Below, one piece after another: positions 1-8,897 of a DNA stretch of 60,325 bases. The DNA comes from an uncultured Treponema sp. (GTDB lineage Bacteria > Spirochaetota > Spirochaetia > Treponematales > Treponemataceae): contig CAMVJE010000008.1 of the NCBI GenBank assembly GCA_947167745.1, positions 1 to 60,325 on the forward strand, given 5' to 3'. Both the position numbers and the translations under genes were made by a program. The notes under the pieces were generated by a model. It had not been told where the DNA came from. It worked only from the letters and a program-made list of their open reading frames with translations, and searched no databases. Each line of letters opens with the position of its first letter. Within the stretch, counting starts at the first letter, position 1.

Positions 1-1447
1 CGTGCTGGTAAAGGCCAACGCCGATTGCCTTCGGGTCGATTTTTACAAGCTCTGCCAGAGGGTCCTGAAGGCGGCGGCCCATTGAGATTGCTCCACGGAT
101 TGTAAGGTCAAGCTCAGGGAATTCTTCGGTTGCGACAGGGCTTGCTGAGTAAACAGAAGCTCCCGATTCGTCAACGACTGTGTATTTTACATCGCTGTCA
201 GCATAGTTCTCGCTGATAACTTTTGAAACCAAAGCCTGAACTTCCGGGCTTCCTGTTCCGTTACCAACTGCAACTACCTGAATGTCGTATTTGTCGATTG
301 CTTCGTTGAGGAGATTGTAAGCCTCGTCTGCCTGCTGAACCTGATAGATTTTGAAGTAGCCCAGGTATTTGCCAGTCTCGTCCAAAGCGGCACATTTTGT
401 ACCTGTTCGGATACCAGGGTCGATTCCGAGAACACGGCTTCCCTTGATTGGCTGGGTCATCAGAAGGTTCTTGAGGTTCTCACTGAAAAGCTCGATTCCG
501 TGGTCGTCCGCTTCGTCAGTCTCGTCACTTCGGATTTCGCGGACAACAGCCGGAGAAAGAAGACGAACAAGGCCGTCCTCGATTGCCTCAGAGTGATATT
601 TGTTTGAGATTTTTACCCGCTTCTGAAGCATTGAAACCGCATCGTCCACAGGAACATCAATCGTAACGCTCAAAGCATTTTCCCGCTCGGCACGGTTGAT
701 TGCCAGAATGCGGTGGGGCTTAACCTGATTGAGCGGCTCTGAGTAATCCCAGTACATTTTGTAGGTAGAAGTGTTCTCGGCCACAGTCGCGTCCTGTCCT
801 TCAGGAACGATTCCCTTTGTCTGGATTGTGCCTGAGCTCATGTAAAGGTCGTGAACTGCGGCGCGGTTGTCTGTATCCTGGCTTGTGCGCTCAGCGATGA
901 TGTCTTTTGCTCCGTCGATTGCGTCTTTTGCGCTCTCAACATTGAGGGCTGAGTCTTCGTTGTCTGTCTTGATGTATTTTTCTGCCTCAGCTTCAACTGC
1001 GGCGTCATCGTTCTCACCGATGATGAAATCAGCCAGTGGCTCAAGGCCCTTTTCGGCTGCAACCATGCCGCGGGTCTTCTTCTTCTTTTTGAATGGTGCC
1101 CACAAATCCTCAAGCTCTGTGAGTGTTTTTGCGTTCATTGCGGCATTGTAAAGGCTTTCTGTGAGTTTGCCCTGTGCAAAAATGCCCCGTACGATTTCGA
1201 GGCGGCGTTCTTCAAGATTTTTATATGATTTGAACAAGTGGTCGCAGTCTGTGACCTGGACTTCGTTCAAGTTGTCATGCTTTTCTTTGCGGTAACGAGA
1301 AATGAAAGGGATTGTACATCCTTCATTCACCAGACTGATAACTGCGCTGACCTGCTGAACACGAATATTAAGCTCGGCAGCGATTTTTTTCATGATTTCG
1401 ACTTCGTTTACAACGAGAGCGTCGATTGATTCCTGTGTAAATTCCAT
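1..1447 (-). CDS. tex: Tex-family RNA-binding transcription accessory protein, 3'-truncated by window edge
   Basis: Read on the minus strand from the ATG at 1447, this open frame runs off the window after about 482 residues. The N-terminal helical part (motif IPFISRYRKE near residue 50) and the start of a YqgF/RNase H-like fold (VLGIDPGIRTG) are typical of Tex, a cytoplasmic nucleic-acid-binding protein thought to act in transcription and RNA metabolism. The C-terminal helix-hairpin-helix and S1 domains expected of the family lie outside the window. There is no Shine-Dalgarno sequence. A TAGAAT -10 box ends 9 nt before the start, with TTGACC as -35 inside a dispersed repeat. The family call is firm; the physiological role is only inferred. 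Confidence 0.93.
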   Translation of the reverse strand, partial: MEFTQESIDALVVNEVEIMKKIAAELNIRVQQVSAVISLVNEGCTIPFISRYRKEKHDNLNEVQVTDCDHLFKSYKNLEERRLEIVRGIFAQGKLTESLYNAAMNAKTLTELEDLWAPFKKKKKTRGMVAAEKGLEPLADFIIGENDDAAVEAEAEKYIKTDNEDSALNVESAKDAIDGAKDIIAERTSQDTDNRAAVHDLYMSSGTIQTKGIVPEGQDATVAENTSTYKMYWDYSEPLNQVKPHRILAINRAERENALSVTIDVPVDDAVSMLQKRVKISNKYHSEAIEDGLVRLLSPAVVREIRSDETDEADDHGIELFSENLKNLLMTQPIKGSRVLGIDPGIRTGTKCAALDETGKYLGYFKIYQVQQADEAYNLLNEAIDKYDIQVVAVGNGTGSPEVQALVSKVISENYADSDVKYTVVDESGASVYSASPVATEEFPELDLTIRGAISMGRRLQDPLAELVKIDPKAIGVGLYQH

Positions 1448-1456
1448 AGTGAAAGT

Positions 1457-1485
1457 ATTCTACTGAAAAAAGATTGTCGGGTCAA
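1457..1485 (-). promoter_or_regulatory. tex promoter with its -35 box inside a dispersed repeat
   Basis: On the minus strand TTGACC (1480-1485) and TAGAAT (1457-1462) are 17 nt apart. The predicted start of transcription is about 2-4 nt before the tex ATG, so the mRNA would be nearly leaderless. The -35 hexamer lies in the GGGTCAAAGCCC palindrome of the neighbouring repeat array. Confidence 0.5.
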
Positions 1486-1573
1486 AGCCCGACAATGACA
1501 AATTCTTGAAGTCCGACAATGACAAAAGTTCAAAGCCCGACAATGACAAGAGTTCAAAGCCAGGCAATGACAA
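1473..1573. repeat. Dispersed repeat family A, four degenerate units upstream of tex
   Basis: Four copies of a CCGACAATGACAA-type unit follow one another. The first is part of the palindrome ATTGTCGGGTCAAAGCCCGACAAT. The same unit recurs at 16685-16756, 18118-18232 and 41320-41406. The block fills most of the gap between tex and the PilZ-like gene. It has no coding potential I would defend. Confidence 0.85.
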
Positions 1574-1597
1574 TCAGGCACTCTGCTCAAGCAAAAA

Positions 1598-2506
1598 TTA
1601 ATCTACATCGTATTCTTTAAAGCCTGCTTCCCATAAATCATCATCTGACATATAGAGACGAAGATTCTTTCTGGCTTCTCCAAATTTGTAACGCATAAGA
1701 CTTTTTGCCTTGTCACTGGTAATCTGATAAATTCTCTCAAGCAAACGAGGCTCAACATCGCTTTCAAGCCCCTGCTGCCCCAGGGAATTTGAAAAAATGA
1801 ATACATTTAGCGTGACCCCGTTCTTAGGCCGCTGCATTACCAAAATCGCATCGCTGATAAAGTGAAGGCCGTTGATATTAATCAGCACTTTTGACACTTT
1901 TTCATAAAGTTTGAGATCCAAAGTTTTGTCGAATACACATGAAAAATGGCTGAGGCTCACATCAAGAATGCTTCCTTTTATCTGCCCATTTTTTGTAACA
2001 AAACTGATGCGACTGCGAGTGTCACAAATCGCCCGAATGTTCTTTCGCCGGCCACAGGCCTGATTGGCAAACATGACTTTATCGATAAGGGCGAAGTTTT
2101 TTGCCTTTTGATATTCAAGAGAAATGCATCCACACTGGATTCCGACATCGAACAAATAGTATTTTTCCAGCTTTTTTTTATCTTCTTCACTCTGACGCTT
2201 TGCATAAAGGACGCCAATCAAAATTCTGCCTGCATACTTTTGCTGCAATTCTTTAATGTATTTTTCCCATTTGATTCCGGGAACAGGCATATCGATGTAA
2301 AAGAAAAGTATTGAATCAGTAAAAGTTTCGATAATAACTTCAACCTTTGCCTTGAGCGGACAATAACGGTCATCACCTATGATGTAGGTTTCATATCCTC
2401 TGGCCATAAAATCTTCAAGGTAACTTTCTGGCAAAAGTGTAACATCCGGAACAATGAAAAATGTCTTTCGCCCCTCAATAATGTGTTCTCTTACTTCTTC
2501 ATTCAT
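1598..2506 (-). CDS. PilZ-like (possible c-di-GMP receptor) protein
   Basis: A 302-residue soluble protein without signal peptide. The first 140 residues look like an alpha/beta receiver-like domain. The second half begins with a basic RRKNIR stretch near residue 153 and continues with DVSLSHFSC near 182, which resembles the RxxxR and D/NxSxxG elements of PilZ c-di-GMP-binding domains in degenerate form. The ATG at 2506 has a GGAGGG ribosome site. The gene starts 14 nt after the GGDEF gene, so the two are probably cotranscribed as an enzyme and effector. The PilZ assignment is an inference from short motifs; the alternative is an unrelated Treponema-specific regulator. Confidence 0.55.
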   Translation of the reverse strand: MNEEVREHIIEGRKTFFIVPDVTLLPESYLEDFMARGYETYIIGDDRYCPLKAKVEVIIETFTDSILFFYIDMPVPGIKWEKYIKELQQKYAGRILIGVLYAKRQSEEDKKKLEKYYLFDVGIQCGCISLEYQKAKNFALIDKVMFANQACGRRKNIRAICDTRSRISFVTKNGQIKGSILDVSLSHFSCVFDKTLDLKLYEKVSKVLININGLHFISDAILVMQRPKNGVTLNVFIFSNSLGQQGLESDVEPRLLERIYQITSDKAKSLMRYKFGEARKNLRLYMSDDDLWEAGFKEYDVD

Positions 2507-2520
2507 TTTTACTACCCTCC

Positions 2521-3582
2521 CTAGGAAACTAAATCTTCGAGCCGCTTACCTGTGTAATTTAAAAGTAAAGCAATTGTTTTTGATGTTGTGAGCAGCACAT
2601 CCATATCCGTGTATTGCAAAAGACGAGACTCCTCATTAGATCCAGTCATATCAACCCTAAGCATACCATATAATTTATCTCTATAAGAAATTTTACAAAA
2701 ACAGGCCGATGTAATTTCCTGAGCTTCAAAATATTCATACAACTCAATCTGTTTTGTTTTTATGAGATTTTTAGTATCGCCAATATAAAGCACTTCCATC
2801 TGCTGATTCATATTCCTGATAATTAATTCATGAGGAATATATTCGTAATTTTTTGTCTTTGACATTTGATGTATTTTCTGGAAGAGAAGCTTTCCTTCCG
2901 ACTGAATGCATACATGGTCAATTTGAAAGTAAGAACTTATAAAACCAAAAAGATTATTGATACCAGTTGCCAGATCATCTGTGCGGGTAAGGAACTTAAA
3001 TACATTGGAATGAAGATTCAAGGCACCAAAAGCCCGCTGTTTTTCGTTTTTTGGAACGATACTGGCATGTTTTTCTGGAAGATAAATAATGAAACAGTTG
3101 CGACCTTTTGTTTTACCCCGATATAAGGCTTTTTCTGCACATGAAACCAATTCATCTGAATCTGTTGCGTTTTCTGGGTAGCAAGCAAGGCCTATCGTTA
3201 CGGTAAGCGTTTGATTTCCAAGATCAGGCAGGTCTATTTCATTGATTTTGACAAGAATTGTGTGGCAGATATTCCAGATTTCGTCATAATCAACAATTTC
3301 TTTTAGTATGATTGAAAATTCATCACCATTGTTACGGGCAAGCGTACCCTTTCCGGCTATGACCTTATTGATAACTGCAGCCACATCATAGAGAACCTTG
3401 TTGCCACCTTCCTGGCCAAAAGCATCTGTAATATAAGTGAAATTATCTACATCAAGAATTGCATACGAAAAAGGAATTTTGTTTTGAATTAAATAACTAG
3501 CATAGGAAGAAATTGTGCTTTTTGAGTAAGCACCAGTCAATGAATCAGTTCTTATTTCATTTTGCGAAAAAAATGTATCCAT
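2521..3582 (-). CDS. GGDEF-domain diguanylate cyclase with non-canonical NGDEF motif
   Basis: A 353-residue protein. Residues 10-175 form a GGDEF domain: DSLTGAYSK, the metal-binding ILDVDNF, and an active-site loop reading RNNGDEF instead of GGDEF. The RxxD inhibitory site is absent. Residues 185-345 look like a GAF-type sensor. GGDEF enzymes make cyclic di-GMP; the first glycine replaced by asparagine may lower or abolish activity, so a degenerate GTP-binding role is possible. There is no Shine-Dalgarno sequence: TATAAT sits 8 nt before the ATG. The start codon is inside the right-hand end of a 16-bp perfect inverted repeat. It heads a two-gene unit with the PilZ-like gene. Confidence 0.88.
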   Translation of the reverse strand: MDTFFSQNEIRTDSLTGAYSKSTISSYASYLIQNKIPFSYAILDVDNFTYITDAFGQEGGNKVLYDVAAVINKVIAGKGTLARNNGDEFSIILKEIVDYDEIWNICHTILVKINEIDLPDLGNQTLTVTIGLACYPENATDSDELVSCAEKALYRGKTKGRNCFIIYLPEKHASIVPKNEKQRAFGALNLHSNVFKFLTRTDDLATGINNLFGFISSYFQIDHVCIQSEGKLLFQKIHQMSKTKNYEYIPHELIIRNMNQQMEVLYIGDTKNLIKTKQIELYEYFEAQEITSACFCKISYRDKLYGMLRVDMTGSNEESRLLQYTDMDVLLTTSKTIALLLNYTGKRLEDLVS

Positions 3583-3638
3583 AGATGTAAATTATACAAT
3601 AGAATTTTCATTCTTCAAATAAAATTTACATCTATGGA
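3578..3638. repeat. Perfect 16-bp inverted repeat spanning the diguanylate cyclase promoter and start
   Basis: TCCATAGATGTAAATT (3578-3593) and its exact reverse complement (3623-3638) flank 29 bp. Within the element, on the minus strand, lie TTGAAG (3613-3618), a 16-nt spacer, TATAAT (3591-3596), and the ATG of the GGDEF gene (3580-3582). In a transcript reading through from the pectinesterase gene the arms would pair and bury that ATG. A transcript from the internal promoter lacks the 5' arm. Confidence 0.8.
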
Positions 3639-3640
3639 GT

Positions 3641-3664
3641 AAAAAATCGGAATAGAAACCGATT
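3641..3664 (-). terminator. Intrinsic terminator of the pectinesterase gene
   Basis: On the minus strand AATCGG (3650-3645 read back) pairs with CCGATT after an 8-nt loop and is followed by a run of Ts. It begins a few bases after the pectinesterase stop codon at 3670. The stem is short (6 bp), so leakage is plausible. Confidence 0.6.
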
Positions 3665-3669
3665 ATATT

Positions 3670-5994
3670 TTATTTGTCTCGTTTTCCAGAAATTGTGATT
3701 GTTGCAATTGTCGGAGCTTTGCCCTTAGCAATTGTTGTCTCACCGTTTCCGTCAAGACCATAGAGAATTACACGGACAGTAACATTCTCGCCCTTCTTAG
3801 CCTTGAATGAAACATCGTAGTTTTTCTTTACAGAACGAGCCTTGCGTGAATCATCTGTAACAAGATCTGTCTTCTTTGAACCAACAATAGCCTGCATCAA
3901 AACTGCAACATTGCCTGTTCCATGGTTTCCGAAAGCTGCCTGGATATCAGTGATTTCGATGTTATCAAGAGCTGTGAATGGGAAATCTACATAAACAGTG
4001 TTTTTTCCAGCGATAGGGTTACTGTATCCTGTATATGTGATGCCACCTTTAGCAAATGAAGAATTGATTTTGCTTCCGTTATAAACCCAATTTCCTGCTG
4101 AAGGAGCAGCTTTCTTAGAAACTGCAAGTTCATCGTTATCATCTGTACCCAGGAGTGAGTTGCTTGCCTCAAGGTCATTGAGCCAGGTTACGGCAAATGA
4201 ATTTGGATCAGGCTTAAGAATCTTGAGCTTGAATTCACCAGCGGCAGCCTTTGTATCTCTAGAAGTAGCCTTAACGACAATTTCTTTTTCTTCAGTTACA
4301 TTTGCAGCCTTGAGCAAGCCCTCTGGAGAGATTGAAGCTGCAGACGGGTCAGAAACAGTCCATTCGTAATCAGCATTTGTAGGTCGGGCCGGCTCCAATG
4401 CAACGAAGAACTGGAGGCTCTTTTTGCCAGGAAGCTCAATAACATTTTCTTCGCTGGTAACAGTTATATTCTTAACAGGAACAAATGAAGCTTTTTTGTC
4501 AGTTTCAACAACAAGTTTTGCAATGTATGTCTTTGAATCAGCTTTGATTGTAACATCAGCGCCTTTTTCATAAACGACATAAGCCTTCTCTGTCTTTTTA
4601 GCGACTGAACCGGTTGCGAAGTTGTAAACTCCAGCTCCCTGTTTTGAAGCAGAAATTGTACCTACACCAGAGCTTGAGCCTACAGCGTAAACAACTGCCT
4701 TGTCTTTAAGTTTAAGACTGATTGTGCTTCCTGCCTCTCCAACATACTGTCCTGAAGCTGCATCATAAGCAAAACCTTCAATTTTGAGGTCAGCATAGTT
4801 AGCTGCAGCATCGAAAACATACTCTGTACGGCTTTCTTTCTTTTCACCACCAAGAAGAGACTTAGACTTGTCTTTTGATACAGCCCAGCCGTGAGCTTTT
4901 ACGAAAGATTCAAGATCCCAGTATGTTTCCAAATCTTTTTTGTATTTGAGAGTTGTAAGATCATACTGTCGGTTGATGATTGACTCACGACCAGAGAATT
5001 CGTTTTTGACATCTTTTTTATCAAGAACACATTTTTGTCCTTCTTTAGAAATCTCGAGTTTAAGATTCTTTACTGATGCTTCGTCGATTTTCCAGCCAAT
5101 AACAGTATCAGGGATTCCATTTGCTGTAAGAGCTTTTCCCTTCCATACATCATAATCAATTACACCTTCAAGAGTGTTGTTTATGAATGCAACCTGATTG
5201 TAGTAGCCTGAATTCCATGGAGTTCGTGCGAGATATGTTGTTTCGCCTTCCTGTGTTTTGATAACAGAATTGAAGATAACAAGACCTTTTCCTGCAGAAT
5301 TTCCGCATGCCATTCGTGGAGCTGCAATATATGAGGTCGGATCAGTGTGGAATTCATCATAAAGCGATACAATTTCACATTCTTCAAAAAGCGCAACCTT
5401 TCCTGTTTCTTCCATCCAGATAAAGTCTGTGTCCCCTTCAACATAGCACTTATAGAACCATGATTTTCCGGTCATACGAAGAGTATCCTGATAAGACTTG
5501 AATGAACAGTTGTAAGCAGCGAGATTGCCTGTTGAGTCGAAGCCGATTGTCTCAGCCTGGCCGTTAGCAACTTTTGCTGCGCTTCGGCGGAAAGTATTGT
5601 GGAAAGTAATGTTTTCCACAGTGAGGTTTCCCGTGCCTTCAAATTCAAAAAGACAGCGGTTTTTCTGAGCGTTTGATGCCCGGTTCATGCGGAGCAAATC
5701 GCCGTTATTGTCTTTTGCAATAATGACATCTGCGCCGTATTTTTCTGTCGTGCATCCGCTCAATGTGATGTCAGCAGGACCGTTGTAGTAAAGAACTTCT
5801 GAGTAAGTTCCCTTTGGCAATTCGATTTTATACTGACCTTCTTTAGAGCCGATGGAATCAAGTGCTTCCTGGATTGTTCCGAAAGTTTTTGATTCGATCC
5901 CGTTTCCAGAAAGAGTGATTCCAGAAACTTCACTAGCCATTGCATAGCTGAAAACTGTGCATGCCGTTAAGATAGCAGCAACTATTTTTTTCAT
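3670..5994 (-). CDS. Secreted pectinesterase (CE8) with Ig-like and C-terminal accessory domains
   Basis: Start chosen at ATG 5994, which has GGAGG 8 nt upstream and opens a clear signal peptide (MKKIVAAILTACTVFSYAMA); an upstream in-frame extension to 6045 is not needed. The mature protein (about 750 residues) starts with a right-handed beta-helix pectin methylesterase domain. It shows GTYSE, YQDTL, DFIW and LARTPW, which hold the two catalytic Asp residues and the Arg of family CE8. The rest contains a bacterial Ig-like (Big_2) stretch near residues 505-590 and a beta-rich C-terminus that may bind carbohydrate. It would de-esterify plant pectin outside the cytoplasm. A divergent sensor/AraC regulator is adjacent. 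Confidence 0.88.
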   Translation of the reverse strand: MKKIVAAILTACTVFSYAMASEVSGITLSGNGIESKTFGTIQEALDSIGSKEGQYKIELPKGTYSEVLYYNGPADITLSGCTTEKYGADVIIAKDNNGDLLRMNRASNAQKNRCLFEFEGTGNLTVENITFHNTFRRSAAKVANGQAETIGFDSTGNLAAYNCSFKSYQDTLRMTGKSWFYKCYVEGDTDFIWMEETGKVALFEECEIVSLYDEFHTDPTSYIAAPRMACGNSAGKGLVIFNSVIKTQEGETTYLARTPWNSGYYNQVAFINNTLEGVIDYDVWKGKALTANGIPDTVIGWKIDEASVKNLKLEISKEGQKCVLDKKDVKNEFSGRESIINRQYDLTTLKYKKDLETYWDLESFVKAHGWAVSKDKSKSLLGGEKKESRTEYVFDAAANYADLKIEGFAYDAASGQYVGEAGSTISLKLKDKAVVYAVGSSSGVGTISASKQGAGVYNFATGSVAKKTEKAYVVYEKGADVTIKADSKTYIAKLVVETDKKASFVPVKNITVTSEENVIELPGKKSLQFFVALEPARPTNADYEWTVSDPSAASISPEGLLKAANVTEEKEIVVKATSRDTKAAAGEFKLKILKPDPNSFAVTWLNDLEASNSLLGTDDNDELAVSKKAAPSAGNWVYNGSKINSSFAKGGITYTGYSNPIAGKNTVYVDFPFTALDNIEITDIQAAFGNHGTGNVAVLMQAIVGSKKTDLVTDDSRKARSVKKNYDVSFKAKKGENVTVRVILYGLDGNGETTIAKGKAPTIATITISGKRDK

Positions 5995-6110
5995 TAAACA
6001 ATCCTCCATTTTTAATGAATAAAATATTTTATCATAAGAATTCATATTTTACGATATTTTTTTTATAACTATACCGCCCATAAAGTGTCATTCCATGTTA
6101 AAATAGGAAT

Positions 6111-8303
6111 ATGAATCATGGAATTTCAAAGCGCAGAGCCTTCTTAGCATCAAGGAAAAATCAAGGCCATCGGGTGACTTTCGGATTCGCAGGAATCGCT
6201 GATTTCCGCTCTTTTATCGGGCAGGAATACATAGCAGGAATGCTGAAAGCCGCCACAGACTATGACTTGAATTTCATAAACTTTGCCGGAGCGATAAAAT
6301 ACTCCTTCTTTGAAGATATTGATTTTATCTCTCATTATTTCAAAACTTTCAGATTCATGAAGGAACCGCTTGTGGACGGTCTTGTAACCTGGGCCTCTTC
6401 CCTTTGCGAGCTCACCGACGATGAGACAGTCCGGCGAACATTTTCAGCCTTAAAGCCTCTTCCTATGGTTGATATCGGCTACCTCGATATTCCAGGCATT
6501 CCGTCAATCCGCATTGACAATTTCTATTCCATTTCGGTTCTGATGGAGCATCTTATAAAAGTCCATAAATATACAAAATTCGCATTCATCGGCTGTCAGA
6601 CTTCATCACCTCACATAGATCGCATGAACTGTTTCAAAAATGAACTTGAAAAACATGGTCTCCCTCTGCTTCCAGATTCAATTTTTCTCACAAAAACCAT
6701 GAACAGCGTGGATATTGCAAATGCCATCGAAAAACTATCTCAAGTCCATAAGCTGGCAAACAAGCAGGATATAGAATGTATCGTTACTCCCAGTGATTTA
6801 ATTGCCTCTGCTGTCATCGAAGAACTTGATAAAATCGGAGTTTCAGTGCCAAAAGATGTTGCCATCACCGGCTTCAATAATCAGTACAGCGGAGTTTCTG
6901 CCCGCTCCCCGGTTACAACAATGAACCTTGAGTATTTTAAAAGGGGCTATGCTTCTGTAGAACTTCTGATTGACAGGATTATGAATCCAGATACAGTCTT
7001 TGAGACACGACTGCTTCCAACATCAATAGTAGTGCGACAATCCTGTGGTTGCTTCGAAAAAAGCGTTATACAATCAGAATTAGATATTGATAATTCCGAT
7101 TCGATATCTTTTGATAACAAATCAGAAGGCGAACTGAGGGAAAGTCTGTATTTTAAAGTCCGGTCAATTTTCTCACGCCAGGAAGAAAAAGAACTGAATG
7201 AACTCGTTGATGCAATTTTTTTTGATATTTATGAACAAACCACCCCGAGTAAAATGCTCCGCTGGTTCCAGAATTTACTGCAAAATACACGAAAAGATTC
7301 TCATATCATAAACAGTGAATTTCAGCAAAAAATCACTTCGCTTCGAAGAATTATTCTTTCACTTACAAAAGATGATGAAGAACAGAGTCACCATGTTGAG
7401 AATATTTTTCATCAGCTTCGCGCTTTAGTTTCAGTTTTTATCGAATACGATACGATTGCCCCACGAGAAGACACATATTTAATGAATAATCTGTCTCAAA
7501 TTGCAATTAATTTTGCTTCTGCAACCAGCGGTAAGCAGATTCAGGATGTTTTGCGTTATCAGTTGAGCGAAATGGGTATTCCGGGAATCATTCTGGCTCT
7601 CAGTGAAAATATGACCAGTGATTTAGGAGCAACAAATCTTGAACTTGTACTTCCTGAGCCGCCTGCTGACATTCAGGAAAAAATTCCGTGCAAAATCAAC
7701 GACCCTGCATGCATTCCCAAAATATTTTTCCCCCAGGGGAGACGCTATTCGTTTATCGTAGAAATTTTACACTACGGTGACAAATATTTTGGATTTACAC
7801 TTCTTGAAATGGGAAGCACAAATATCTCAATTTATGATACTGTGCGCAATCTTCTGTCCAATGCACTGAATGCAGTCTATATAAAAGAGGGGCGAACAAA
7901 AGAACGCTCCATGCTTTTATCCAACGAACAGCTGATTGGTATTCTTGATTTACCTTCTGAGGAGCCAAATGAAATTAAGGCAGGAATAAAAGCCAGTCAA
8001 ATTACAAATTATCTCTACGAGCATATTGATGAAATGACCGACCTCGACAAAATGGCAAATGAACTTTCGGTCAGCAAAAGTCATTTAGTCCGAAGAGCAA
8101 AAGAACTTACCGGATTTACAATTCAGGCTCTGCACGAAAAACTCAAAATTGAACAGGCAAAAAATCTTCTGCAGGTTAACTCACTCAAACTCAGCGAAAT
8201 TGCTGGCAGACTTGGCTTTCAAAATCAAAATTATTTTTCCAGTGTATTCAAAAAAAATACAGGGATGTCTCCCCGCGCATGGGCAAAACGCAACCTGCAT
8301 TAG
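6111..8303 (+). CDS. Sugar-sensing LacI-type periplasmic-binding-fold / AraC-type regulator
   Basis: A 730-residue cytoplasmic regulator. Residues 20-320 have the periplasmic-binding-protein fold used as sensor by LacI/XylR regulators (AITGFNNQYSG, RSPVTTMN). The middle 300 residues are unassigned. The last 100 form an AraC/XylS double helix-turn-helix (DLDKMANELSVSKSHLVRRA; LGFQNQNYFSSVFKKNTGMS). It has no LacI HTH at the N-terminus, so DNA binding is C-terminal. It is divergent from the pectinesterase gene across a 116-bp region and is the obvious candidate to control it in response to a pectin breakdown product; this is inference. TAAAAT lies 6 nt before the ATG, with only AGGA as a weak ribosome site. 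Confidence 0.85.
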   Translation: MNHGISKRRAFLASRKNQGHRVTFGFAGIADFRSFIGQEYIAGMLKAATDYDLNFINFAGAIKYSFFEDIDFISHYFKTFRFMKEPLVDGLVTWASSLCELTDDETVRRTFSALKPLPMVDIGYLDIPGIPSIRIDNFYSISVLMEHLIKVHKYTKFAFIGCQTSSPHIDRMNCFKNELEKHGLPLLPDSIFLTKTMNSVDIANAIEKLSQVHKLANKQDIECIVTPSDLIASAVIEELDKIGVSVPKDVAITGFNNQYSGVSARSPVTTMNLEYFKRGYASVELLIDRIMNPDTVFETRLLPTSIVVRQSCGCFEKSVIQSELDIDNSDSISFDNKSEGELRESLYFKVRSIFSRQEEKELNELVDAIFFDIYEQTTPSKMLRWFQNLLQNTRKDSHIINSEFQQKITSLRRIILSLTKDDEEQSHHVENIFHQLRALVSVFIEYDTIAPREDTYLMNNLSQIAINFASATSGKQIQDVLRYQLSEMGIPGIILALSENMTSDLGATNLELVLPEPPADIQEKIPCKINDPACIPKIFFPQGRRYSFIVEILHYGDKYFGFTLLEMGSTNISIYDTVRNLLSNALNAVYIKEGRTKERSMLLSNEQLIGILDLPSEEPNEIKAGIKASQITNYLYEHIDEMTDLDKMANELSVSKSHLVRRAKELTGFTIQALHEKLKIEQAKNLLQVNSLKLSEIAGRLGFQNQNYFSSVFKKNTGMSPRAWAKRNLH

Positions 8304-8368
8304 CCTGTGCTGAACACCATTTAGTGCTGATTGAATAAAAATCTACAATTCTCTAAAATAATTTTAAT

Positions 8369-8890
8369 ATGAACGATTTAATAAAAAATTTTATAGAAAA
8401 AAATACCATAGATTCATTGGAGACTTTACTTACCTCTTCCGATTCTTCCCAAATTCAAAAAGCATCAGCCGTTGTCGCATCTCAATTCGGAAACGGTTTT
8501 AATATTTCTACAGACGAAAGCGTCAAAAAACTGATTAATTCTTTCAAAAAAAACCTTACACTTCTTATTCAGAAAACCTGGGTCGACAGTGCGGATGTTT
8601 CCCTCAAAGAAGAAATCTTGGTCAAACTCGAAAAATACTGCACTTCTGTCGCAACAGATAACTGGTCAGATGTATACACCTCTTTTGCTGCAATCGTAAA
8701 CGATGTAATTTACCTTATGTTCGGTGAAATGGCAAAAAGCGATGATTTTGGCGAGTATGCCCTTCGTATCGATCCCGAATTCGGCATTTTCTGGTGGTAT
8801 GTAAAAAGCCTGCCTGCTAAAAATGACTGGTCAAACGAAAAAAACAAGGCGGTTATGTTAATCGCTATGTTCTTCCTTGCAAATTATTAG
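8369..8890 (+). CDS. Hypothetical protein upstream of proA
   Basis: A 173-residue, soluble, acidic and probably all-helical protein. I do not recognise its family. It has no signal peptide and no membrane helix. The stop codon lies 7 nt before proA, so the two are likely cotranscribed. TTGAAT, a 17-nt spacer and TAAAAT place the predicted transcription start only 2-3 nt before the ATG, and no Shine-Dalgarno sequence is visible. Function unknown. Confidence 0.7.
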   Translation: MNDLIKNFIEKNTIDSLETLLTSSDSSQIQKASAVVASQFGNGFNISTDESVKKLINSFKKNLTLLIQKTWVDSADVSLKEEILVKLEKYCTSVATDNWSDVYTSFAAIVNDVIYLMFGEMAKSDDFGEYALRIDPEFGIFWWYVKSLPAKNDWSNEKNKAVMLIAMFFLANY

Positions 8891-8897
8891 GTTTTTT

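Noticed and set aside
1473..1573. Regular spaced units resembling a CRISPR array
   Set aside because: Units are short, unequal and differ in sequence; spacers are only a few bases long; no cas gene nearby. It is a dispersed repeat cluster.
1408..1590. 60-residue open frame over the family A repeats
   Set aside because: It consists of repeat-derived CHCRAL-type residues, overlaps tex antisense to nothing else, and lacks a ribosome site.
3578..3638. Invertible promoter as the primary reading of the 16-bp inverted repeat
   Set aside because: Only 29 bp separate the arms, much shorter than usual invertible segments; RNA-level occlusion of the start codon is the simpler explanation. It is kept as an alternative.
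5995..6045. 17-residue N-terminal extension of the pectinesterase
   Set aside because: It would place the signal peptide internally and it covers the GGAGG ribosome site that fits ATG 5994.
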